Positions 25,481-34,684 of a stretch of 64,000 nucleotides of DNA are shown piece by piece. Every line of letters starts with the position of its first letter. Within the stretch, counting starts at the first letter, position 1. Below the pieces are notes generated by a model that was not told where the DNA came from, made no database searches, and worked only from the letters and a program-made list of their open reading frames with translations. Source of the DNA: Acetobacter oryzifermentans (lineage in GTDB: Bacteria > Pseudomonadota > Alphaproteobacteria > Acetobacterales > Acetobacteraceae); assembly GCF_001628715.1 (NCBI RefSeq), contig NZ_CP011120.1:620001-684000 (forward strand). Direction: 5' to 3'. The position numbers and the translations under genes are program-made.

Positions 25481-27238
25481 TTACGCTAGCGCGGTTTTGG
25501 TCTGTGCGTTATGCGCGGCCACAGTGTAAGCGCCTGTTGCCAAAACCTGCACATGCAACTGGCAAAGCCCCTGCAATGTAGCAGGCAGAGGCAGCTTGGC
25601 GTGGCCGTTTGTCCAACGTGCCTGCCCAGATACTTCTACCGCGTGCCAGCCTTCCAGCATATCGGTTGTAAGATGCGCCGTTACAGGCTGGCGCGTGCCA
25701 GCAGATGTGATGCTGATATGCCCAACAGCCACACCCAACATGCGCCGATCATCTACAAACGGGCCTTCTGCATCGCACGGGCGGAATGTGCGTGATACCA
25801 GAGAGACGCTTTGTGCCCCCTGTGCGGAAAGCATAAAGGTGTACATGCCGTTTTCATGCCGCAGCGGGTGTACCGTATGGCCTTGTGCGGTGACCAGATG
25901 CAGGTTGGGCTGTGCAGATTTTTCTGTGCTTTGTGCCGCGGTGTTTGCATAAAGCGTGCTGCCACGTTCGGCCAGAGTGCGAAACAGCGGTTCTACAAAT
26001 GTGCGGCTGGTTTCCAGCTTTGCGGCGGCATCCTGCGCCCAGCTTTTTACTGCGCCGCCAATGCGCGCCACGGGGCCTGCCTGCGTAAAGCTGCTGCGGT
26101 TGCCTGTATCCAGATAGCTTTCTGTTAGCATACCGTTGGCCATGATAATGGCGTGGCCTTCGGTTTCGATATGGTAGTAATCGTAACTGGCAAAGCTTGT
26201 GTCATACGCAATGGATGTGCCGTTTACCAGCATGCGCGCAGGCACAAACTGGCCTTGCAGATACAGGCAATGTTCTGGCGTAATCAGCAGATCTGCTTCG
26301 GGCACACCGGCGGCAATGGCGTTGGCGCGCACGCGCACGGGGTAGCCTGCCAGATCATCCGCCGCAGCGGGGTTGGTGCGGGCCTGCGCCTTGCCTGCCC
26401 ATGTAATGCGGCGCGCAACGGGCTGGCCATCTGCTGTAAATGCAAGAACTTCCTGCCCCACAACAAGGTTTTCTACTGCAACATCACCGTTGGGGGTGCG
26501 GATCATGCTGCCGGGCAAAAAGCAAACCAGAACGCCCGTTGTATCGGTGCTGTTTTGTGCCGTGGCGCTAAGGTAAAGGTTGCCCCCGCTGGTGGCCTGG
26601 TAAAGCGTTTTGGTGGCGGGGGTGTAATCTCCATTCACAACAACGGTAATGCCGGTGTTGGTGGTAATGGTTGTGTTGGTGCCATTATATGTGGCGTTTG
26701 TAACGTAACCAGCACCGGGAACTTCGATAGTGGCCCCTGCGTTGCTGAAACCATCAATGTTGGTGAATGTTAGAATTTCTACGCCACTTGCGGGTGTAAC
26801 CACCAGCGTGCCGCCACCACTGCCAAATGTAATACCTGCACCGCTGAGTGCGGAAATTTCGGATTGCTGCACAACGCCCAGATTAAGGGTGCCGCCGTTT
26901 TCGATATTGTATGTTGTGCCGGTAAGCGCGGTAATAACATTGGCGCCGGTAAGGGAAATGGTGCCGCCATCTGCTGTAAAGGTGGAACCCGTAAGCAGGC
27001 CGAGCACGGTAGAGCCAACATTAACGGTAACGTTTGCGCCATCTTCTGCCGTAACGCTGTAGGGGTTAATGGCGCCAATAATTGTAGGTGCAAAGCTAAG
27101 CGTAGCTGTAACATTGCTACCTTCAAATGTAGCGTCCGCTCCGCCGAGAGATGCAACACCCAAAACCCACAGCGCAGGAAAGAGTGTGTAACTGCCGCTT
27201 TTGGTGACAGTGTTGCCATAACCATAAAGACTGGACAT
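25481..27238 (-). CDS. Hint_2-domain protein D (catalytic residues intact)
   Basis: 585 aa from ATG 27238, selected because AGGA is 8 bases before it but only 2 bases before the upstream Met (27244). Passenger of about 235 residues, Gly/Thr/Asn-rich with LTGANVITALTGTTYNIEN-type repeats, lacking a Sec signal. Cys239 (CFLPGS) opens the Hint core; the TxxH block is ITPEHC. The shared C-terminal domain follows with SRTFRPCDAEGPFVDDRR and R-W-T-N-G-H-A. Of the five proteins it is the only one lying inside the split phage region. Divergent from the dead recombinase gene across an AT-rich 319-base spacer (27239-27557) that holds no other gene. Confidence 0.85.
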   Translation of the reverse strand: MSSLYGYGNTVTKSGSYTLFPALWVLGVASLGGADATFEGSNVTATLSFAPTIIGAINPYSVTAEDGANVTVNVGSTVLGLLTGSTFTADGGTISLTGANVITALTGTTYNIENGGTLNLGVVQQSEISALSGAGITFGSGGGTLVVTPASGVEILTFTNIDGFSNAGATIEVPGAGYVTNATYNGTNTTITTNTGITVVVNGDYTPATKTLYQATSGGNLYLSATAQNSTDTTGVLVCFLPGSMIRTPNGDVAVENLVVGQEVLAFTADGQPVARRITWAGKAQARTNPAAADDLAGYPVRVRANAIAAGVPEADLLITPEHCLYLQGQFVPARMLVNGTSIAYDTSFASYDYYHIETEGHAIIMANGMLTESYLDTGNRSSFTQAGPVARIGGAVKSWAQDAAAKLETSRTFVEPLFRTLAERGSTLYANTAAQSTEKSAQPNLHLVTAQGHTVHPLRHENGMYTFMLSAQGAQSVSLVSRTFRPCDAEGPFVDDRRMLGVAVGHISITSAGTRQPVTAHLTTDMLEGWHAVEVSGQARWTNGHAKLPLPATLQGLCQLHVQVLATGAYTVAAHNAQTKTALA

Positions 27239-27557
27239 CGGCATGTTCCTAAATGATGTACTGGAAATAAAGAATATTTCTGATTCTTGCATGTATAATA
27301 TAGGCAAACGCAGATGAGGCGTTACGGATATTTATTTTCATAAATAAGAAACTTTTAGAAAAAGTGTTTAAATACTAACAACATTCATAAAATTAAAATT
27401 AATACATAATTCAAAATGAACTGTTTTTGGTACGGATTGTTTCTATATGGCGGAAGCGGTGATATAAGCCGCCGCGAGAAGTTTGGAAGTTTTTTGAAAA
27501 AATGGGAGATTTTATAAAATTTTATCCCAAAAACTTATCTGCACGCGGAGCAAGGTT

Positions 27558-28112
27558 ATGATGATAGGATATGTAAGTGCAGATTGCCCTTTTGTAAGCC
27601 GGGATGAGCAAAAAAAGCTTCTGGAAGAATCGGGATGCCGTGTTATATTCAATGGCTCTTTTTCAAAAACCGGATCATGTTTTTTGCAGTTTGTGGCGCG
27701 GCAAAAGGCAGGCATGCGTATTGCCGTGGTGCAGATGGACTGTATTGTAAGCGGCTGGCGGCATTTGCGTGATATTGTCATGCAAGTTCAGAACAAGCAT
27801 TGCACGCTGGTTTCCTTAAAAGAACCGTGGATTAATACATCTGCCGGGCGTGGTGCGCTTATGCTGGAAATGCTGGGCGGGCTGGAAGAACTTGAAAAAC
27901 GCTTTATACACCAACGCATGTCTTCTGGCCGGCATAAGGCTATATCTGCCGGGTGCCGCATGGGCCGCCCCAGTAAATTAACACAACAACAGCTAGAGGC
28001 CGTGGCGCAGGCGCGCGCTAAAGGCCATACCCTGCGTGAGATTGCCCAGGAATATGATGTGAGTATCAGCATGATTTCGAGGTTATTAAAAAAGTTGCCT
28101 CGTAAATCATAA
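27558..28112 (+). CDS. Serine-recombinase-like protein, catalytic residues lost, HTH retained
   Basis: 184 aa with the invertase/resolvase layout: N-terminal GYVSADC where active enzymes have GYxRVST, a QMDCIVSG stretch where they have K-x-D-R-L-x-R, and helix LEMLGGLEELEKRFIHQR as in helix E. Compared with Gin/Hin, the nucleophilic Ser position is Asp, and the catalytic Arg positions near residues 7, 66 and 69 are replaced. The C-terminal helix-turn-helix (LREIAQEYDVSISMISRLLK) is intact. So it probably binds DNA without recombining it. Divergent from Hint gene D and convergent with Hint-like gene E, suggesting it could control them. Confidence 0.75.
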   Translation: MMIGYVSADCPFVSRDEQKKLLEESGCRVIFNGSFSKTGSCFLQFVARQKAGMRIAVVQMDCIVSGWRHLRDIVMQVQNKHCTLVSLKEPWINTSAGRGALMLEMLGGLEELEKRFIHQRMSSGRHKAISAGCRMGRPSKLTQQQLEAVAQARAKGHTLREIAQEYDVSISMISRLLKKLPRKS

Positions 28113-28115
28113 ATG

Positions 28116-28171
28116 ATGTGTTCAGGATGATACCCCTTGCCCGTTTTACCGGGCTATTATCCTGAACACAT
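28116..28171. terminator. Large hairpin between convergent genes, probable bidirectional terminator
   Basis: ATGTGTTCAGGAT (28116-28128) is a perfect 13-base inverted repeat of ATCCTGAACACAT (28159-28171), with a nested GCCCG/CGGGC hairpin in the loop. It lies between the recombinase-like gene and Hint-like gene E. No clear U tract, so another role such as a binding site is possible. Confidence 0.5.
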
Positions 28172-28191
28172 TGTTTGCAAAACCCTTTGCA

Positions 28192-29292
28192 TTACTTGTG
28201 GGTTTTGCGAGGCCCATGAAAATCGTGCTTCATATACGGGATGCTGTCTAGAATCTGGATAGACAAAAGCCCCATTTTGTTCTGGCTGCGCTCTGCTGTC
28301 ATGGGTAGGTGGGCGTGGCCATCTGTCCAGCGGCCGGGTTGGCCATCATGCGCGTGCCAGCCAGAAAGGTCTTTCTCTATATGTGAAGAAATCTTGCGGG
28401 GCTTTCTGTTTTCCTGAAGGGTAATTTCCCCCACACGTATGCCAAGCCGCCGTTTGTCCTGCACGTAAGGTGCAATAACATCTACCGGCCTGCTTGCGCG
28501 GGTGGAAAGATGCACTTCATGCACGTTGGGCGGCAGCATGAACATGGCCAGATTGTTCTGCTCTCGCATTTTACGAATAAGCTTGCCGGTATCCGTAATC
28601 AGGCTGAGGTCATGCTCATGCGTCATTTCGGGTGGGGCAAACAGATCGTGCTTTAGGCCGCGGCTTTGCGCCCGCGCCAAAAGGCGGTGGTAAAGTGCGC
28701 CTACAACATCGCGCTCTGTTACCACGGGGGCATCTGTGCGGGTGTGCCAGTGTGTATTGTTGGGGCAGGGCGGCAGCGCGCTGGCTACCAGCAGGCCTTC
28801 TGCCACAATAATGGCGGGGCCATCTGTTTCTAGCGGGTAGGCCGTGTAGTGCTCGAAGGTGTGATCGTAAAAGATGGAAAGCCGGTTTACCAACAGTGCT
28901 GCGGGCACAAACTTGTTTTCAAAAAACAGGCATTGGTCTGGCGTAAGCAGCACATCCTGCATGGGCAGGCCATCTGCAATGGCATCTTGCAGCACGCGTA
29001 TGGGGTATCCGGCCTCATCTTCTGGCAGGCCGGGCAGCACGCAAATATATTGCGGCATAACCTTGGTAACCGGGGCAGGGGTTTCTGCCATTTCCGGATC
29101 ATACGTTACCAGCATATGGCCGGGGGTTAGGCTTTGAACAGGCAGCGGCCCGGTTTGCGTATGAATGTTGGTATTATGAAGAACGCCCGGTACAGAGATA
29201 TCTGGATGGCGTGCGAAAGCGCCATCGGGAAGGGCCTGACCGGATTTGTCGTGAATGTCATGCACAACCGCATGGCGGGGAAGCGCTGTCAT
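28192..29292 (-). CDS. Hint-like protein E without passenger, catalytic residues lost
   Basis: 366 aa from ATG 29292, just after a strong AAGGAAG site (the frame opens at 29382). Only about 35 residues precede the Hint core. Where the others have the cysteine (VCFLPG), this has PGVLHN, placing Gly at the nucleophile, and the TxxH block reads TPDQC with Gln120 for His. The remaining fold is recognisable (GYPIRVLQDAIADGLPMQDV) and the shared C-terminal domain is complete (STRASRPVDVIAPYVQDKRR, W-T-D-G-H-A). This suggests a non-cleaving relative that keeps the conserved C-terminal domain, perhaps an accessory or partner. Might alternatively be a decaying copy, but it has no frameshift. Confidence 0.8.
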   Translation of the reverse strand: MTALPRHAVVHDIHDKSGQALPDGAFARHPDISVPGVLHNTNIHTQTGPLPVQSLTPGHMLVTYDPEMAETPAPVTKVMPQYICVLPGLPEDEAGYPIRVLQDAIADGLPMQDVLLTPDQCLFFENKFVPAALLVNRLSIFYDHTFEHYTAYPLETDGPAIIVAEGLLVASALPPCPNNTHWHTRTDAPVVTERDVVGALYHRLLARAQSRGLKHDLFAPPEMTHEHDLSLITDTGKLIRKMREQNNLAMFMLPPNVHEVHLSTRASRPVDVIAPYVQDKRRLGIRVGEITLQENRKPRKISSHIEKDLSGWHAHDGQPGRWTDGHAHLPMTAERSQNKMGLLSIQILDSIPYMKHDFHGPRKTHK

Positions 29293-29841
29293 TTCTTCCT
29301 TCTGACTTACACCACGGAAAAAGGCTTCCGTATCTGTGCTTCTACATAAAATGTTCCTTGATCCTTGCAGAACAAGAAGCATCCAGAATTTTTTTCAAAG
29401 CCTGAGGAATAAGGCACGACTGCCTAATGTGTGTAGCAACTGCGTCCATCAGGCCTTGTTTGCGCCATACTGTACCAGCCATAAAAAATTTGCCAAGATA
29501 TAAAAGCAAATAAACCGGGCCGAGGCTTAGTTTATCATTTTACTATGTTGTGTATATGTAAATTTAACTTAAGTAAAAATACAAATAATCCAAATAAAAT
29601 TAAAAGGTAATATTTTTATTTATTGAAATTTATACGGATTTTGTTTGGTGCATCCATGAAAAATGCATTTACGCAAAAGATACGCAGAAGCTAAAAATTG
29701 GAAAACCAGAAATTATAACAGCAATGTAAGAATTTTTTTCCAATGCGAGGGAATGTGTAAATGTTTATCTAACGTGATTATCAATCTGTTGTATGCTTTG
29801 CACACATTATATGCAAATTAAGTATATCTGAAATGCAATTT
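29293..29841. other. AT-rich intergenic region, no gene seen
   Basis: About 550 bases with long A/T runs and no supported open frame on either strand. It contains the upstream region of Hint-like gene E and ends at the hairpins behind the radical SAM gene. Such low-GC islands also precede the other Hint genes. Confidence 0.6.
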
Positions 29842-29889
29842 GGTTCTGGTCTACCAGAACCTTTCCCCCGCGCTGTGGCAGGGGAAAGG
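29842..29889 (-). terminator. Paired hairpins downstream of radical SAM gene
   Basis: GGTTCTGGT-CT-ACCAGAACC (29842-29861) is a perfect hairpin and CCTTTCCCC/GGGGAAAGG (29860-29868 and 29881-29889) a second one. Neither is followed by a clear U tract, so this may stabilise the 3' end rather than terminate by itself. Confidence 0.4.
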
Positions 29890-29905
29890 CCGGGGGTGCA
29901 AAATG

Positions 29906-31249
29906 TTAGTAGATATCGAAATCGTTATTGCCGGTGGAGGAAAAAGCCATGCGGCGTTCTGTAAGATCCAAAATCCACGATGACATGTCCGAGCGGGTGC
30001 GCGGCGGAAAGGGCAGCCGCTTGAAGATGGAGCGCATGGAGTAAAACTTTTTATACATCCACTGAATGCGGGCTTCCATTTCCCGGGGGGAGCAATCTTT
30101 GGGCCAGATCTGGCAGATTTGGCCGGGCCAGCGGTCAATTTCTGGCGCGTTGATAATACGGCCTGCCTTTTCCATACGGTTAAACAGCGCCGTGCCTTTG
30201 GTGGGCGTAAGGATGTTAAAATACGCCGCAGGCACCTTGTGTTCTTCTAGAAAGGAGATAGTGGCGCGGTAGATATCGTGGTCTTCATCATCAAAACCAA
30301 AGATGAAGTTGAGCGAGTAGCTGATATCGCGCTGGCGCAGGTTTTCGAACATTTCATGGTAGCGGCTGGCTTTGTTCCAGCCTTTGCGCATGCCGTCCAG
30401 AATATCCTTATCAATACTTTCAATACCGATATTTACGTGCATCACGCCGGATTTGCGCGCCAGATCCAGAAACTCTTTATCCAGGCACAAATTGGAAGAC
30501 CACAGGGTGGACCAGCGGATACCCAGCGGCACCAGCCCTTCCATCAGTTCCATGGCGCGGCTTTTTTTGCCGCCAAAGTTGCTTTCACCAAAAAAGAAGT
30601 GGCTGCCACGGTTCTTGATAAGCTTCAGCTCGTTCACCATTTCGTCCACCGGGCGCCAGCGGTAGCGGCCACCAAGGTAGAACCGTTCGGAGCAGAAATC
30701 GCACACAAACGGGCACCCGCGGGAGGATTGCACGGCAAAGGTGCGGAAGGGGCCAAACTTTTTAAGGTCCAGCAGGTCATACCTTGGGGCGGGCAGGCCG
30801 TTCAGTTCCTTAAGGGGGGTGGCGCGGTAAATGCTTTTCAGCCGGTTGGCGGCGGCATCATCCAGCATTTCTTTCCAGATGGGTTCGGCCTCACCCACGC
30901 CCACGGCATCTACGTGCTCTGCGGCTTCTTCGGCGTTAAAATACACATGGGGGCCGCCCATAATAACCTTTACGCCGCGTTTACGAAATTCCTTGGCAAT
31001 ATCGTAAGCGCGGTAGGAATGGAGCGTCCAGGCCGTAAGGGCCACAACATCCACCGGCGCATCAAAATCTATATCTTCAAGCTGTTCATCCAGCAGCGTT
31101 ACCTTCCATTCTGGCGGGGTTAGGGCGGCCAGATACGGCAGGGCAAGCGGCACCATCTGCCTGCGCTTGGTTTTGAACAGCGTTCGGTCTGTAGGGGCTT
31201 TATAATGCGTGGGCTGAATGATCAGAAGGCGTAGGTCATTTGCTGGCAT
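29906..31249 (-). CDS. Cobalamin-type radical SAM enzyme, possible hopanoid methylase
   Basis: 447 aa from ATG 31249. The N-terminal 170 residues follow the B12-binding fold of class B radical SAM methylases (LRLLIIQPTHY, DVVALTAWT, GGPHVYF). The 4Fe-4S motif is intact (RGCPFVCDFCS: C-x3-C-x2-C), then GESNFGG, an IGIES strand and the FGFDDE segment. C-terminal residues hold PFPPRTRSDM. Class B enzymes typically methylate unactivated carbons. In acetic acid bacteria one candidate is the hopanoid C-3 methylase HpnR, but I could not check this. The frame extends upstream to 31492, with no better ribosome site. Divergent from the acyltransferase gene. Confidence 0.8.
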   Translation of the reverse strand: MPANDLRLLIIQPTHYKAPTDRTLFKTKRRQMVPLALPYLAALTPPEWKVTLLDEQLEDIDFDAPVDVVALTAWTLHSYRAYDIAKEFRKRGVKVIMGGPHVYFNAEEAAEHVDAVGVGEAEPIWKEMLDDAAANRLKSIYRATPLKELNGLPAPRYDLLDLKKFGPFRTFAVQSSRGCPFVCDFCSERFYLGGRYRWRPVDEMVNELKLIKNRGSHFFFGESNFGGKKSRAMELMEGLVPLGIRWSTLWSSNLCLDKEFLDLARKSGVMHVNIGIESIDKDILDGMRKGWNKASRYHEMFENLRQRDISYSLNFIFGFDDEDHDIYRATISFLEEHKVPAAYFNILTPTKGTALFNRMEKAGRIINAPEIDRWPGQICQIWPKDCSPREMEARIQWMYKKFYSMRSIFKRLPFPPRTRSDMSSWILDLTERRMAFSSTGNNDFDIY

Positions 31250-31802
31250 GTGGGTATCAGGATCTGCTGTATTAAAAGAAAAAATGGGCAGATAGCGCCC
31301 CTTTGTTACGGAATATACATAAGCAGGGGTGGGGGGCTGTCCACCTCCGCTCAAGCATGGCGGATGTGTGCGCACCGTAACCAAACGCAGCCCCCAAGCT
31401 GGCCTGCGGGGTGGCGGTATGGTGCTGCGTGCGCTGTAATAACAGAAATGCACGCAGGGCATGGATTTGGCATATCCATGCGTTTGCTGCAATGCGGCGC
31501 GGGCGGGCTTTTGGCATGGCTCCTATGCCTGCATGTTGGGGGCTCGGCGCGCCAAGGCCGTGCCGGGGTATGGGGTAGCCATAGGGGCAAAGTCAAGGGT
31601 GCTGTAAAACCTGCGTGTAGGGGGTGTTGCAGTTTATATAAGGGGCAATGGGTGGCATGGGCTGGCGGCGTAAAGGGGCAGGATGATTGGGTTTGGCTTT
31701 TTTCGGCCTGTTATGCAGGCGGCAGCGCGGGGTAGGGCGCGGTGCGTGGCGCCTTGCGGCACGGTGCGCGGTGCAGCGGGCTATCTTGTGCGGCGCATAG
31801 GC
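31250..31802. other. Intergenic region between divergent genes
   Basis: GC-rich spacer between the radical SAM start and the acyltransferase start. An open frame at 31250-31735 on the plus strand has a composition unlike real proteins here (high Trp, Cys, Gly) and is not supported. If the acyltransferase starts at the upstream Met 31683 the spacer is shorter. Confidence 0.4.
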
Positions 31803-33878
31803 ATGGGCCAGCGGTTTGCCCGTGCGGCGGCATGGGTGTGGCCCGGCAGTTCTGCCCAGCTTGCAGCCCGCCCCCATGCCGGATGGCGTGCAGATATAGA
31901 TGGCCTGCGCGCGCTGGCTGTGGTGGGGGTGGTGATGTACCACGTTTTTCCCGCCGTGTTGCCCGGTGGCTTTGGCGGGGTGGATGCGTTTTTGGTGATC
32001 TCCGGCTTTTTAATTAGCGGGCATCTGGTGGCGCATTTTGGGGCAGGGCGGTTTTCTGTGGCGTCATTTTTTGCGCGGCGCGTGCGCAGGCTGGCCCCGG
32101 CCTTGCTGGTGGTGCTGGCCGCCACGTTGCTGGCCGGGTGGTTGACCCTATTGCCAACCGAATTTGCCGCCGTGGGGCTGGATGCCGCAGCGGGTGCGGC
32201 ATCTGTAGCCAATCTGCTGATGTGGCACGCCCAAGGCTATTTTGACCGCGCCGCCGTGCTGAAGCCGCTGCTGCATTTATGGTCTTTGGGGGTGGAGGAG
32301 CAGTTCTATCTGTTCTGGCCGCTGGTGCTGGCGGTGGGCTTTGCCGCGCGGGTGCGTGCAGGCGTGCTGGTGGGGGCCACGGGTGCGGCCTGCTTTTTAT
32401 ATAGTCTGGCGTGCAGCGTGTGGTGGCCGGGGGCCGGGTTTTATGCCCCTTTCAGCCGAGGCTGGGAGTTCATGCTCGGCGCAGCCCTTGCCTTGCGCGG
32501 TGTAGCGCATAAGCCGGGCGATGCCACGGGGGCGGCATGGGCGCGTGGCGCAAGGGCTGGCGTGGGGGGCATGTGGGCGCGGCGTGTTGCGTTTATGCAG
32601 GCAAGCGGTGTGCGGCATGGTGCGGCGGTGCTGGGTTTGGCCTGTGTGCTGGCCGGGTTTGTGGCGCTGCGGCCGGGGGTGGGTTTTCCGGCTCCGTTTG
32701 CTGTGTTGCCCGCCGGGGGCACGGCATTGCTGATTTGGGCAGGTGCTGGCGCGTGGGTGAACCGGCATGTGCTGGCCGCGCGGCCTATGCGGGCGGTGGG
32801 GCTTATCAGTTACCCGCTATATCTGTGGCACTGGCCGCTGGTATCTTGGTTTCATATTGTGCGTGGGGCTGGGGTTATCCATAACAGCGCGGGGTTTGCG
32901 CTTATAGGCGCGGCGCTGGTGCTGGCGTGGCTTACCACCAAAGCCGTAGAAAACCCGTTGCGCGGCGGGCATTTTCGGCGGGGCAAAACGGTGGCCCTTG
33001 TGGGCGGCTTGGCGGCCATATGCGCGGCGGGGCTGGTAACGTGGCACATGGCAGGTTGGCCGGGGCGGTTTGCGCACACCCCTGCGGGCACGGATCTGTC
33101 TGCAATCAATCTGGCGGTGCGAGATGGCATTTTTGCCCCCACGCCACATATGCGCATCACGCACGTAAACGGGCTGACAGTGGCCACCCTGGGCCATGCG
33201 GGCCGCCCCGTGCTGTTTACGGGGGATAGTTTGCTGTTTCAGTGGGGGCCGCGGGTAGAGGCGCTGTTGCAGCAGGGGCGGCTTAAACACACGGTTATTT
33301 TTGTGGCAGGCCCAAGCTGTAGCCCCTTTGCGGGTGAGGTTTACGAAAAATCCTTTGCATATTGCCAGAATATGCAAAACGTGCAGCAACGTATCATTCA
33401 ACAACAGAATGTGCAGGCCGTGGTTGTGGGGGCGTTCTGGCCACGCGTGCTGCTGCATACGCCGGGCGCGCAGGCCCAAAAACAGGCGGCGTTTGTGCAG
33501 GATATCCGCAGCCTTTCGGGCAACGGGGCGCGGCCTGTATGGCTGGTGCTGCCTACCCCGGCAGATGCACGCTTCAGCCCCGATAAACTGGTGGCCCGTA
33601 GCCTTGCGCATATTGGTGTGAACACCCCTTTGCTGGAGCAGGGTATTCCCACCCGGCAGCTCCGTAATGATACAGCGGCCGATACAGCTTTTGTGCAGGG
33701 CGTTGCCACGCAAGCCGGGGCAAAGGTGCTGGATGCGTGGCCCGATATTTGCGGCACCGGCCCGGCCTGTGCGGTTGTTACCCCGCCAGCCACCCCCAAA
33801 TATGCCGATGACAAGCATTTAAGGCCCGGATTTGTGCAACAGCACGCCGCGTTTTTAGATGATGTGTTGGCCCGTTAA
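31803..33878 (+). CDS. Acyltransferase-3/SGNH fusion protein (OafA-like)
   Basis: 691 aa from the chosen Met 31803 (frame opens at 31683). Residues 20-410 are an acyltransferase-3 integral membrane domain with about ten helices, beginning RADIDGLRALAVVGVVMYH (conserved R and H) and containing SLGVEEQFYLFWPL and the G-R-x-W-E-F-M-L-G motif. From about residue 440 comes a periplasmic SGNH-like hydrolase domain with LFTGDSLLFQWGP (Ser nucleophile in G-D-S) and a later D-x-K-H motif (ADDKHLRP). Such fusions O-acetylate cell-surface polysaccharide or lipopolysaccharide. Its last bases overlap the convergent zinc-ribbon gene. Confidence 0.85.
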   Translation: MGQRFARAAAWVWPGSSAQLAARPHAGWRADIDGLRALAVVGVVMYHVFPAVLPGGFGGVDAFLVISGFLISGHLVAHFGAGRFSVASFFARRVRRLAPALLVVLAATLLAGWLTLLPTEFAAVGLDAAAGAASVANLLMWHAQGYFDRAAVLKPLLHLWSLGVEEQFYLFWPLVLAVGFAARVRAGVLVGATGAACFLYSLACSVWWPGAGFYAPFSRGWEFMLGAALALRGVAHKPGDATGAAWARGARAGVGGMWARRVAFMQASGVRHGAAVLGLACVLAGFVALRPGVGFPAPFAVLPAGGTALLIWAGAGAWVNRHVLAARPMRAVGLISYPLYLWHWPLVSWFHIVRGAGVIHNSAGFALIGAALVLAWLTTKAVENPLRGGHFRRGKTVALVGGLAAICAAGLVTWHMAGWPGRFAHTPAGTDLSAINLAVRDGIFAPTPHMRITHVNGLTVATLGHAGRPVLFTGDSLLFQWGPRVEALLQQGRLKHTVIFVAGPSCSPFAGEVYEKSFAYCQNMQNVQQRIIQQQNVQAVVVGAFWPRVLLHTPGAQAQKQAAFVQDIRSLSGNGARPVWLVLPTPADARFSPDKLVARSLAHIGVNTPLLEQGIPTRQLRNDTAADTAFVQGVATQAGAKVLDAWPDICGTGPACAVVTPPATPKYADDKHLRPGFVQQHAAFLDDVLAR

Positions 33879-34483
33879 GGCGCGTTCCAGCCCAGCCAGA
33901 AATCTGGGGCATCGTTCCATTTGGCCAATATGGGGGAAAGGTGCCTGCGGGCCTGAAAACAGCCCATGGCAAAGCCCGCCGTGCCATCGCACGAATCGCT
34001 TCGATGGTGCAGCGCGCCCTGCATCCAGAACAATGCGCCGCGTTTGCGCTCGCCACTTAAACCGGCAATCCAGCGGTTCCACACATGGCGGGCGGTCTGC
34101 CCTTCATGATACGCAATCATATCCTGCGCGGGGCTGTTGGGCATGGCCATGGCGGGTGGCAGAACGTGGTAAGGCTGTGCGCCCGGCGCAGGTGGGGCGG
34201 TGTTAAGCGCATAGGCCACCCCCGGCGGCATGCGCCTACCGGGCGGGGGTTCTGGCGGCACGGGGCCAGCCAGCAGCAGCATGGCAAAACCCGCCGCAGC
34301 AATGCCCACCAGGCTTACCAGCCCAAAACGTATGGCGCGGGTTGCATCCGATGTGTGGGAAATAGGCTCAACCGAGACAGCACGCAGCGCTTTTTCTGCT
34401 TTTTTCTGGCATCGGGCGCTGCAATACGGCGCGTGGGTGGGGGTGTGATAAATTCGGTCACACCATGCACAAGCTCTGTCCAT
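33875..34483 (-). CDS. Membrane-anchored protein with zinc-ribbon-like motif
   Basis: 202 aa from ATG 34483, selected because GGGGAGG precedes it (the frame opens 13 codons earlier). The N-terminus has CAWCDRIY and YCSARCQ, two Cys pairs that could bind zinc. One hydrophobic segment follows at about residues 50-75 (FGLVSLVGIAAAGFAMLLL), then a Pro-rich linker and a domain of about 80 residues with GMQG-like Trp/His/Cys (HRSDSCDGTAGFAMGCF). Probably a membrane protein with the zinc finger inside the cell. Role unknown. Its stop overlaps the end of the acyltransferase gene. Confidence 0.55.
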   Translation of the reverse strand: MDRACAWCDRIYHTPTHAPYCSARCQKKAEKALRAVSVEPISHTSDATRAIRFGLVSLVGIAAAGFAMLLLAGPVPPEPPPGRRMPPGVAYALNTAPPAPGAQPYHVLPPAMAMPNSPAQDMIAYHEGQTARHVWNRWIAGLSGERKRGALFWMQGALHHRSDSCDGTAGFAMGCFQARRHLSPILAKWNDAPDFWLGWNAP

Positions 34484-34684
34484 GACCTCCCCATCACCCA
34501 ATCTGTCAAGTATTTCTGTCACGCGCGGCGCACTATATCAGTGTTCGATATATTTGCCAGTCCTGATTGTGAACTGTTCTTAACTGTATGTTCACATACC
34601 GGTTTGCTTTGCTTTGACATGGCGCGTGGTCATTCCTAATTCCCAATCATCATCCCAAAAATTGTAAAAACCAAGGACATTCCC

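Noticed and set aside
29293..29841. AT-rich spacer as a hidden gene or RNA
   Set aside because: No open frame or conserved fold can be recognised by eye.
30278..31123. 281-codon frame opposite the radical SAM gene
   Set aside because: It is antisense to a gene with intact cluster motifs and has low-complexity composition.
31250..31735. 161-codon frame between the radical SAM and acyltransferase genes
   Set aside because: Composition (many Trp, Cys, Gly) and lack of a ribosome site suggest a chance frame in GC-rich DNA.
32817..33818. 333-codon frame opposite the acyltransferase/SGNH gene
   Set aside because: Antisense shadow of a well-supported gene in high-GC DNA.
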